From: DASRJX01 sp035649235 | GTDB lineage: Bacteria; Acidobacteriota; Polarisedimenticolia; Gp22-AA2 | Reading direction: 5' to 3' | Assembly: GCA_035649235.1 (NCBI GenBank) | Contig: DASRJX010000025.1 | Span: forward strand, 1 to 37,067 | Length of the DNA: 37,067 bases | Shown here: piece after piece, positions 23,548 through 31,126 of the stretch | How the letters are laid out: each line of letters starts with the position of its first letter | Numbering within the stretch: the stretch's first letter is position 1 | Position numbers and translations under genes: made by a program | The notes under the pieces: generated by a model | What the model was told of the DNA's origin: nothing | The model's database searches: none | Seen by the model: only the letters and a program-made list of their open reading frames with translations

Positions 23548-25263
23548 CTACCTGGTCGCGCCGGGTCCTTTGAGCGCCCGGCCGGGGAGCGCGCCCGTGT
23601 GCCGGCCGTCCTTCAGCACCGGGACCCCGTTCACGAGGACGTGATGCACTCCTTCGGCGTACTGGTGCGGCTTGTCGAAGGTCGCGCGGTCGACGATGGT
23701 GGCCGGATCGAACACGGCGACATCGGCGAACTGGCCCTCCTTCAGAAAGCCGCGCCGGTCCAGGCCGAGGTTCGTGGCCGGCAAGCCCGTCAGTCGTCGA
23801 ACCGCCTCCTCCAGGCTGATGAGCTTCTCCTCGCGCACGTAGTGTCCCAGCAGCCGGGCGAAGTTGCCGTAGGCGCGGGGGTGGGCGGAGGACTTGAGGA
23901 ACACCCCCTCCGGGGACATCGATGCGGCGTCAGACCCGAAGGAGACCCACGGGAGCTGGATCTGGCGCCGGACGTTGTCCTCCGACATCAGGAAGAAGGC
24001 GACGCCGACGCGGGTACGGTCCTCGAGGATCAGGTCCATGACCACCTCGGGCCAGTCTGTCTTGCGCTCCCACGCAACCTCCGCGAGGCGCTTCCCCTGC
24101 AGCGGCTTGAGAGCAGGGTTCTTGAACTCGAGCAGGAGCATGCTCGCGGGCGATCCCGCCAGGTTGCAGATGTTCTCCCACCCCTCTGCGGCGGACGCCA
24201 TCTCCTTGTAGATCATGGCCCGGGACTTGGGGTCCCGCAGGCGCCTGTAGAGCGCCTCCTGGTCCCCCTCCCGGGCCCAGGGGGGCAGGCAGGCGTCAAA
24301 GCCGGTGGCGGCGGCGGTATAGGTGTACATGTCGGCGGTGATCGGCAGCCCCTCGGCGCGGGCCGCCTCGACCTTGGCGATGACCGCGTCGAGCTTCGGC
24401 CAGTTCTCCTCTCCCGCCGCCTTCAGATGGTAGATCTCGGCCGGGAGCCCCGCCTCTCTGGCGATTAGCAGGACCTCGTCCACTGCCTCGAGGAGCCGGC
24501 CACCCTCGCTGCGGATGTGCGAGATGTACCGACCTTTGTAGCGCGCCGCCACCTTCGCCAGTTCCACCAGCTCCTGCGTATCGGCGTAGACCGCCGGAGC
24601 GTAGATGAGCGAGGACCCGATGCCTAAAGCGCCGGCCTCCATCTCCCGGCGTACCAGATCCCGCATGGTCTCCAACTGCTCCGGGGTGGCGCGCTCGTCC
24701 TTGAGGCCGACCACGTGCTCGCGGATGGTGGCGGCCCCGACGAACGAGGCGACGTTGGGGGAGACGCCCTTCTTTTCCAGGTAGGCCAGGTATTCGGCGA
24801 GGGTCGTCCAGGCGATGTCGTACTGGATGTCCCCCTGCTGCTCCTTGCGCCGCTTTTTCATCTCCTCGGTCCAGGGGCCCATCGACTCCCCTTCGCCGAA
24901 GATCTCGCTCGTGACCCCCTGGCGGATGTCCCCCTGGGAGCGGCCATCGGCGATGAGCGAGTCGGTCGCCCAGGAGAGCATGTTGATGAACCCGGGCGCG
25001 ACCGCGAGGCCCGTCGCGTCGATCACCGTACGGGCGCGGGCCTTCGAGAGATCCCGGACCGCGGCGATGGCGTCACCGCGGATGCCGACGTCGGCCCGCA
25101 AGCCGGGAGCGCCGGTGCCGTCGTAGACCGTGCCGCCGCGAATGAGGACGTCGAACTTCTCGCGGGCGGCGAACGTCACCGCGGGGCCGGCCAGCAACGC
25201 GGCGGCCCCCAGTAGGGCGGCCTTCAGGAGCGAGGCGCGAGGCCAGGGGGAAGAGAAGGACAC
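23548..25263 (-). CDS. N-acyl-D-amino-acid deacylase-like amidohydrolase, exported
   Basis: A 571-residue amidohydrolase-superfamily protein. The first 32 residues are a signal peptide (MSFSSPWPRASLLKAALLGA). Then come DVLIRGGTVYDGTGAPGL and VIDATGLAVAPGFI (the deacylase N-terminal beta sandwich) and a TIM-barrel region with SHIRSEGGRLL, IYHLKAAGEENWPK and WVSFGSDAASM. The usual HxH after PGFID is replaced by PGFINMLSWATDS (residues 90-101). The conserved GNCG Cys site of D-aminoacylases is replaced too. I prefer GTG at 25263 because TAGGAT ends 8 bases upstream; an in-frame ATG at 25281 (adding MLGSRP) is the alternative. Substrates cannot be assigned safely. Confidence 0.9.
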   Translation of the reverse strand: MSFSSPWPRASLLKAALLGAAALLAGPAVTFAAREKFDVLIRGGTVYDGTGAPGLRADVGIRGDAIAAVRDLSKARARTVIDATGLAVAPGFINMLSWATDSLIADGRSQGDIRQGVTSEIFGEGESMGPWTEEMKKRRKEQQGDIQYDIAWTTLAEYLAYLEKKGVSPNVASFVGAATIREHVVGLKDERATPEQLETMRDLVRREMEAGALGIGSSLIYAPAVYADTQELVELAKVAARYKGRYISHIRSEGGRLLEAVDEVLLIAREAGLPAEIYHLKAAGEENWPKLDAVIAKVEAARAEGLPITADMYTYTAAATGFDACLPPWAREGDQEALYRRLRDPKSRAMIYKEMASAAEGWENICNLAGSPASMLLLEFKNPALKPLQGKRLAEVAWERKTDWPEVVMDLILEDRTRVGVAFFLMSEDNVRRQIQLPWVSFGSDAASMSPEGVFLKSSAHPRAYGNFARLLGHYVREEKLISLEEAVRRLTGLPATNLGLDRRGFLKEGQFADVAVFDPATIVDRATFDKPHQYAEGVHHVLVNGVPVLKDGRHTGALPGRALKGPGATR

Positions 25264-25271
25264 GGGGCGCG

Positions 25272-25277
25272 ATCCTA
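25272..25277 (-). promoter_or_regulatory. Predicted -10 element, leaderless deacylase gene
   Basis: TAGGAT on the minus strand ends 8 bases before the GTG at 25263. If real, it would put the ATG at 25281 upstream of the transcript start. Confidence 0.45.
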
Positions 25278-25355
25278 GCATGGCGTGGACGACCCCACCG
25301 GCCCGGGGAGGGGCGCTGGCCGCCACAAAACCGTAACCCCATCCGCATGTTTCCC

Positions 25356-25383
25356 TTGACACGAGGGGCGCAACACGTCAGAT
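25356..25383 (+). promoter_or_regulatory. Predicted promoter of the large secreted protein gene
   Basis: A perfect TTGACA (25356-25361) is followed by 16 bp and a weak TCAGAT (25378-25383), 22 bases before the ATG at 25406. It is the best -35 in the window. Confidence 0.45.
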
Positions 25384-25405
25384 TCCAGGCATCCAACGTG
25401 GCTTG

Positions 25406-28400
25406 ATGGGCGACCAGTCTGTTGTGACTGCCAGGGCCGGCAGGCCGGCGTCCCGGCACCGCGCCTTCGCGGTGGCAGGCTTCTGTGTCCTTGCGGCTCT
25501 CGCCCCCTCCCATGTCCGGGCCGATTGCCTGAGCGAGGATCGCTGTGCCACCGAGGCCTGTCTGTTCTCCGATCCCGCGACCTGGACGGACGAATCGTGC
25601 GGGACGGCCCCAGGAGTCCCCGGGCCGGGCTCGGCGTGGGGCGTCCTGTCGGGCCACTCGGTCGTCTACGATGCGAACGACCTCACGGTCGGTCCCGGGA
25701 CCCTCAGCGGGACGCTCTCCTTCGACCCCTCGGCGACCGCGCGGGACGGTCTCGGCTTCAGGACCCTGACGCTTCGCCCGACGGGCGCCGGCGCCGCCCT
25801 CCTGGTCGCCGGCGGAGGCGCGCTCCGGCTGCGGGCGAGCGACCGGCTGCACTTCGACACCGCCACGAACAGCCAGCAGGGCTACCTGTTGGTCGGGAAC
25901 GGCGGGCTCCTCGACGCTCAGGGGAGCACCTTCGACACCCAGGTGGTCTCGCTCGTCGACAGCCCGGCAGTTCCGGCGGTCTGCGGCACCACGAGCGGGC
26001 GGATCTGGGTGGTCGGGGTGGCTGGCGGCATCCAGCAGGCCAGGAAGGGCCGGCGCGTGGTGTTCAAGAGCGGCCGGGCGCGGAACCGGCACTTCGAGAT
26101 CGTCTCGGTGGATCCCGTGGGCGCGACGGTCACCCTCTGCACGCAGCTGGCGGATGCCGCCAGCCTGGGACAGCGCCTCACGCCGCACGCCGCGTTCGCC
26201 CCGTCGCGCGTTCGGCCCGCCTCCCTGCACACCCAGCCGACGGTGGCCGACCACACCAGCCCCGCCTACGCGGTCCCGGCGGCGGGCGACCTCGTCACGC
26301 TGGTCGACGACGTCTGGTTCGATCAATCCGCCGGAACGGTGGGGTACGCCATCATCCCGATCAACGGAACGGGCTGGAACAACCGGATCGATCCGCTGCC
26401 GATCTTCAACGCGGTCAACTTCAACCGCATCGGCATCTCGGCCGGGACCGCGTGCATCGGCATCTTCGAGCCCCAGGTGCCGTCCCAGGCGACGCCCGGT
26501 TTCTCCTACAACAACGTTCACGACACGCGGTGCTTTGCCCCGGTCAACTTCTACGGATGGAGCCACGCGTCGTTCCAGTGGAACGCCATCCACGACGACC
26601 AGGGCAGCGCCGACACGCAGGGTGGTCTGTATCTGCTGAGCGATTTCCAGGCGCAGCCGCACATCGTCATGAACGACCTCGAGATCTCCGACAACATCCT
26701 CTACCGGGTCCGGGGCAACCACCTCGCCGCCGGATCGGCGGGCGATGCCACCCTGGCGACGGATCTCCGCGTGCGCCGCAACCTGATCTTCGAGGGGTGC
26801 ACCACGGAGGCGAGCGAGTGCGACGCGATCGAGATCGTGAGCTGCGACGGCTGCTCCGTCTCCCACAACGTCGTCTACGACATCTACGGCGGCGACCCAT
26901 CGTCCGGAGGCGGCATCGAAGGTGGCTCCAACAAGGAGACCGTCGTCGACCACAACTGGGTCGTCAACACGGGCAGCTCCCTCTACGGAACGCCGAACGA
27001 CGGCCCTTCGGGACTGACGTTCATCCACAACTACGGATCCGGGGCCTACTTCGAGGACGCGGCGATCGGAGGACGGTACTTCTCCAACGTCCTGAAGAAC
27101 TGGGGCCTCTCGAACCGGGGATCCGGGTCGGGCGTCGACACGCCGCTGGTGGCCAAGGGGAACTATCTCCTCGGGAACGACGACACGACGATGAACAGCA
27201 CGGACTGCGCCGGGCTGGGCTGCTCCCGGTACGGATTCACGTTCGGCAAGAACCTCCACAACATCTCCGGCGTGCCCGCCGTCGTGCGGGACAACATCGT
27301 GGAGGGCCTCGCCTCCACCTATTACGGTGGCGCTCTCAGCTTGAGCGAGGTCAGCGGGGCCGATCCGGACTACGACGTCACCGCCTCCAACATCACCTTC
27401 AACAACCGGCGCCGCACGTTGACCGCGGTCTCGATCCTGGATCTGACGATGACGACGGACCAGGCGATCTCCGTCGCCGTGAACGATTCGTGCATCGAGA
27501 ACGCCAACGACTACCTCGCGGCCGCCTGCAGCGACCTCCCGAGCGTGATCGACACGACGCATCGGCTTTACTCGAGGCTGACCGAGGATCCGACGGAGAG
27601 CGGCGGCCTCGAGGACACCCGGTGCGCCAACACGTTCTTCGCCCGGCCCCCCGCGTTCGGTTACGTCGACGACGATCCGCCGCCGGGAAGCCCGACGGTA
27701 GACTACAACCTGGTGCCCGGCTCTCCGCTCGAGGCGGGGCCGGCGGGCGGGGTCGTCGGCGTCCGCGCCTTCCACTTCGACCGTGCCGCGCTGGCGGACC
27801 TGTGGGGCGGCGTCCTCCCGTTCGACGGCACGTTCCCCGCCGATGTCGACAACGGCGCCGGCCTTGTCGACACCGACGGCGATCTCGTGCTGGACCTCTA
27901 CGATGACTGCCCGGACGTCGCGGACTCCGCTCAATTGGACAGCGAGGGGGACGAACTCGGCGACCTGTGCGACAACTGTCCTTTCACCGCCAACGTCCTG
28001 CAGGCGGACGCCGACCTCGACGGGTGGGGTGACGCCTGCGACAACTGCTACGGCCTCTTCAACCCCTCTCAGGCCGACGCCAACGGAGACGGCGTCGGGG
28101 ACGCGTGCGGCCCGGGCCCGACGCTCCACGTCTCCTCCGATCCGCTGGACGGCCCGGACTTCACCAGCATCCAGGCGGCGGTGAACGCGGCCCAGGCGTC
28201 GGGCACGACGATCGTGATCGAGCCGGGGACGGGATACCTGGGAACAATCGTGGTCAATGCCGGCAAGCAGATCTCCTTTGTGGGGGACGCGGCGCAGGGG
28301 GAGGTCGTCGTCGACGGCGGCCCTGGTCCGGCGTTCGACCTGCGCTCCACTGCGGGCGCCGCCGCCATTGTGATCCGGCGCCTGACCATCACCGGCCAGC

Positions 28401-29242
28401 AGGGGATCCTCACCACGGTCCCCATTCAGGTCACCGAGACGCGCTTCCTCCAGATCGGGGGGACGGCGGTCGCGACCTCGAGGCCGGCGCTGCTCTACAA
28501 CGTGGTGATCGGCCTGTCCGGCAGGGGAGTGCTGATCAACCCGGGAGGCTCGCTGCAGATGGAGTACGGGACCCTCTCGGGGAACGCGGGGCCGGCCGTG
28601 GACAACAGTGGCAACGGAGCGGTCGCCATCAAGAGCAGCATCCTGTACGGAAACGTCGGCGGCGACCTGCTGAATGTCGCCTGCTCGTCGCTCTCTTTTT
28701 CCGATCTCACGCTGTCCACCTGCGCCGGAGCGAACGGGAACATTTCGGCCGACCCGTTGCTGCTGCCGGACTTCCACCTCAGCCCGCTCTCACCCTGCCT
28801 GGACAAGGGCCCGAGCCCCGCGACCTTCAACGGCCAGCCCCCGACCGACCTGGCGAAGGACTGGAGGCTGCGCGACCACGACGGGAACGGGCTGGCGGCG
28901 AGCGACCTCGGCGCGTTCGAGGAGGTGAATCCGCTCCTCGTGCCCGGCGAGGTCGCGAACGTCACCTGGACGGACAAGACTCACATGATCTGGGACCCCC
29001 TCCCCGGGGCGACCCTCTACCACCTGTACCGCAAGACCCTGCCGGGCTCCTATGCCTCGTTCGGGACCTGCTACGACCAGGCCGACTCGCGGCTGACGGA
29101 CACCCAGCTCCGGGACACTGCGAATCCCCCCTTGCAGCAGGCGTGGCTCTACCTCGTGGCCGCGGAGAACGTCGCGGGCAGCGAGGGAACGCTCGGCTTC
29201 ATGACCGGCGGAGAGCGCAGCAACTTCGCGGCCTGCCCGTAG
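25406..29242 (+). CDS. Large secreted beta-helix protein with TSP3 repeats and fibronectin-like C-terminus
   Basis: A 1,278-residue exported protein. The signal peptide runs to about residue 39 (HVRADCL). Residues of roughly 300-600 are rich in N/D turns typical of right-handed parallel beta-helix repeats (ISDNILYRVRGNHL, LRVRRNLIFEG, CSVSHNVVYDIYGG, HNWVVNTGSS). Around 812-903 sit thrombospondin type-3 calcium-binding repeats (DTDGDLVLDLYDDCPD, DACDNCYGLFNPSQ, ANGDGVGDACG). A second beta-helix follows (FTSIQAAVNAAQASG), then a fibronectin-like C-terminal domain (GEVANVTWTD, WLYLVAAENVAGSEG). Such proteins bind or degrade polysaccharides or act in adhesion; no catalytic residues are certain. 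A TTG at 25403 is an alternative start. Composition is similar to its neighbours, and there is no C-terminal sorting motif. It ends 32 bp before the topoisomerase VI B gene. Confidence 0.9.
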   Translation: MGDQSVVTARAGRPASRHRAFAVAGFCVLAALAPSHVRADCLSEDRCATEACLFSDPATWTDESCGTAPGVPGPGSAWGVLSGHSVVYDANDLTVGPGTLSGTLSFDPSATARDGLGFRTLTLRPTGAGAALLVAGGGALRLRASDRLHFDTATNSQQGYLLVGNGGLLDAQGSTFDTQVVSLVDSPAVPAVCGTTSGRIWVVGVAGGIQQARKGRRVVFKSGRARNRHFEIVSVDPVGATVTLCTQLADAASLGQRLTPHAAFAPSRVRPASLHTQPTVADHTSPAYAVPAAGDLVTLVDDVWFDQSAGTVGYAIIPINGTGWNNRIDPLPIFNAVNFNRIGISAGTACIGIFEPQVPSQATPGFSYNNVHDTRCFAPVNFYGWSHASFQWNAIHDDQGSADTQGGLYLLSDFQAQPHIVMNDLEISDNILYRVRGNHLAAGSAGDATLATDLRVRRNLIFEGCTTEASECDAIEIVSCDGCSVSHNVVYDIYGGDPSSGGGIEGGSNKETVVDHNWVVNTGSSLYGTPNDGPSGLTFIHNYGSGAYFEDAAIGGRYFSNVLKNWGLSNRGSGSGVDTPLVAKGNYLLGNDDTTMNSTDCAGLGCSRYGFTFGKNLHNISGVPAVVRDNIVEGLASTYYGGALSLSEVSGADPDYDVTASNITFNNRRRTLTAVSILDLTMTTDQAISVAVNDSCIENANDYLAAACSDLPSVIDTTHRLYSRLTEDPTESGGLEDTRCANTFFARPPAFGYVDDDPPPGSPTVDYNLVPGSPLEAGPAGGVVGVRAFHFDRAALADLWGGVLPFDGTFPADVDNGAGLVDTDGDLVLDLYDDCPDVADSAQLDSEGDELGDLCDNCPFTANVLQADADLDGWGDACDNCYGLFNPSQADANGDGVGDACGPGPTLHVSSDPLDGPDFTSIQAAVNAAQASGTTIVIEPGTGYLGTIVVNAGKQISFVGDAAQGEVVVDGGPGPAFDLRSTAGAAAIVIRRLTITGQQGILTTVPIQVTETRFLQIGGTAVATSRPALLYNVVIGLSGRGVLINPGGSLQMEYGTLSGNAGPAVDNSGNGAVAIKSSILYGNVGGDLLNVACSSLSFSDLTLSTCAGANGNISADPLLLPDFHLSPLSPCLDKGPSPATFNGQPPTDLAKDWRLRDHDGNGLAASDLGAFEEVNPLLVPGEVANVTWTDKTHMIWDPLPGATLYHLYRKTLPGSYASFGTCYDQADSRLTDTQLRDTANPPLQQAWLYLVAAENVAGSEGTLGFMTGGERSNFAACP

Positions 29243-29257
29243 GCACGTCCAATCCTG

Positions 29258-29263
29258 TAGAAT
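29258..29263 (+). promoter_or_regulatory. Predicted -10 element of topoisomerase VI B gene
   Basis: TAGAAT ends 11 bases before the ATG at 29275, with no ribosome site in between. It suggests a very short or absent leader. Confidence 0.45.
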
Positions 29264-29274
29264 CGCCGCGACTT

Positions 29275-31116
29275 ATGAGGGAACTCGTGTCGAAGAAACA
29301 GCGCGCCATCAGGACGGCTCCGCCACCCGCGACGAAGAAGGCCGCCAAGAGCGCGGCGATCCGGCCGGCGGTCCGCGGCGTCAAGGCGAAGGTGGCGCAG
29401 ATGGATCTCTTCAATCCGGCACGAAGCCCACGCGGCCAGGAGAAGGAAGCCGCGGCGGTGGAGGCCGCCTCCGCGGCGCCCGCCGCCACGGATCCCGCCG
29501 CGGGTACGCAGGCCCCCGCGGTCACGGAGACGCCCGCGGGGACGCCGGCGCGCGGGCCGGCCCGGCACCGGGAGACGGCGGAGACGATCGGGAGACGGCA
29601 GCGCGAGATCTCGGTGGCCGAGTTCTTCCAGAAGAACCGGCACCTCCTCGGCTTCGACAACCCGGCCAAGGCGCTCCTGACCGCCACCAAGGAGGCCGTC
29701 GACAACTCGCTCGATGCCTGCGAGGAGGCCGGCATCCTGCCTGCGCTCGAGATCGAGATCGAGGAGAAGGCCGAGGATCGCTTCCGCCTGGCGATCACCG
29801 ACAACGGCCCCGGTATCGTGCGCTCCCAGATCCCCAAGGTGTTCGGCAAGCTCCTGTACGGGTCGAAGTTCCATACCCTGCGTCAGAGCCGCGGCCAGCA
29901 GGGGATCGGGATCTCGGCCGCCGGCATGTACTCGCAGCTCACCACGGGGCATCCGGTCCGCATCACGTCCAGGACCGGCGCCAAGAGGCCGGCGCATTAC
30001 TTCGAGATCCAGATCGACACGGCGCGCAACGAGCCGAAGGTCCTGGTCGACCGCGAGACGGACTGGGAGAGGGGGCACGGCACGCGGGTCGAAATGGAGC
30101 TGGCCGGCTCCTACAAGAAGGGCCGGCGATCGGTGGACGACTACATCGTCCAGACGGCGCTCGCCAACCCGCACGCCAGCGTCGATTATCGGCCCCCGAA
30201 AGGGGACGAGTTCAAGCGCGAGCGCCTCAGCCAGGAGCTGCCGCGCGAGCCGCTCGTGATCAAGCCGCACCCCTACGGGGTCGAGCTGGGGGTGCTGATG
30301 GCGATGCTGCGGGAGACCCGCGGCCGGACGCTCGCGACCGCCCTCCAGGCCGACTTCGCGCGGGTCAGCGACCGGGTCGCCCTGGAGATCTGCAAGGTCG
30401 CCGGCCTAAACCCAAGCGCCCGGCCGAAGTCGCTGTCGACGGCGGAGGTCGAGGCCCTGTTCCGCGCCATCCCCAAGGTCAAAATCATGGCGCCGCCGAC
30501 GAACGTCATCGTTCCGATCGGCGAGGCGCTGATCCTCGAGGGGATGAAGCAGACGCTCAAGGCGGACTTCTACGCCTCCACGACGCGCTCACCGTCCGTG
30601 TACCGCGGCAACCCGTTCCTGGTCGAGGTGGGTCTGGCGTACGGTGGGGACCTCCCGGCGGAGGAGCTGGTCGATCTTTGGCGCTTCGCGAACCGCGTGC
30701 CGCTGCAGTACCAGCAGTCGGCCTGCGCGATCACCCGCGCCGTGCTCCTGACCGACTGGCGGAACTACGGGCTGCAGCAGTCGAAGGGCGCCCTGCCGAC
30801 CGGGCCGATGATCCTGTTCGTGCACATGGCCTCCGTCTGGGTGCCGTTCACCTCCGAAAGCAAGGAGGCGATCGCGACCTATCCCGAGATCGTCCGCGAG
30901 CTGCGGCTCGCCCTCCAGGAGCTGGGCCGGCAGCTGGGCGGCTTCCTGCGCCACCGGCGGCGGCTGGCGGAGGCCGAAGAGAAGAAGTCGTACATCAAGG
31001 CCTACATCCCGCACATCGGCATCGCGCTCCGCGAGATCCTCGGCCTGTCGAAGCAGGAGGAGCAGCGCATCGTCTCGACGCTCACCGAGACGCTGGAGAG
31101 GACGCGCACGCCGTGA
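29275..31116 (+). CDS. top6B: DNA topoisomerase VI subunit B
   Basis: A 613-residue GHKL ATPase subunit. Residues 1 to about 105 are an Ala/Lys/Pro-rich, probably disordered extension not normally seen in archaeal B subunits. The ATPase follows: EFFQKNRHLLGFDNPAKAL, the N-box TKEAVDNSLDACEEAG (from residue 138), DNGPGI (176-181) and the lid RGQQGIGISAAGMYSQ (206-221). FGKLLYGSKFHTLRQS and the transducer part (SVYRGNPFLVEVGLAYGG) are also typical. With TopoVI-A it should make a type IIB topoisomerase that cuts and reseals both DNA strands with ATP. The A-subunit gene lies 4.4 kb downstream on the same strand. The gene is convergent with the TonB receptor gene (10 bp gap). Almost all relatives are archaeal or plant, so a bacterial setting is notable. 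Confidence 0.95.
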   Translation: MRELVSKKQRAIRTAPPPATKKAAKSAAIRPAVRGVKAKVAQMDLFNPARSPRGQEKEAAAVEAASAAPAATDPAAGTQAPAVTETPAGTPARGPARHRETAETIGRRQREISVAEFFQKNRHLLGFDNPAKALLTATKEAVDNSLDACEEAGILPALEIEIEEKAEDRFRLAITDNGPGIVRSQIPKVFGKLLYGSKFHTLRQSRGQQGIGISAAGMYSQLTTGHPVRITSRTGAKRPAHYFEIQIDTARNEPKVLVDRETDWERGHGTRVEMELAGSYKKGRRSVDDYIVQTALANPHASVDYRPPKGDEFKRERLSQELPREPLVIKPHPYGVELGVLMAMLRETRGRTLATALQADFARVSDRVALEICKVAGLNPSARPKSLSTAEVEALFRAIPKVKIMAPPTNVIVPIGEALILEGMKQTLKADFYASTTRSPSVYRGNPFLVEVGLAYGGDLPAEELVDLWRFANRVPLQYQQSACAITRAVLLTDWRNYGLQQSKGALPTGPMILFVHMASVWVPFTSESKEAIATYPEIVRELRLALQELGRQLGGFLRHRRRLAEAEEKKSYIKAYIPHIGIALREILGLSKQEEQRIVSTLTETLERTRTP

Positions 31117-31126
31117 GGCGGCCGAC

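Noticed and set aside
25073..28777. 1,234-codon minus-strand open frame opposite the secreted beta-helix gene
   Set aside because: The plus strand has a signal peptide, beta-helix and TSP3 repeats. The opposite frame is repetitive Arg/Val/Asp/Gly text without a domain.
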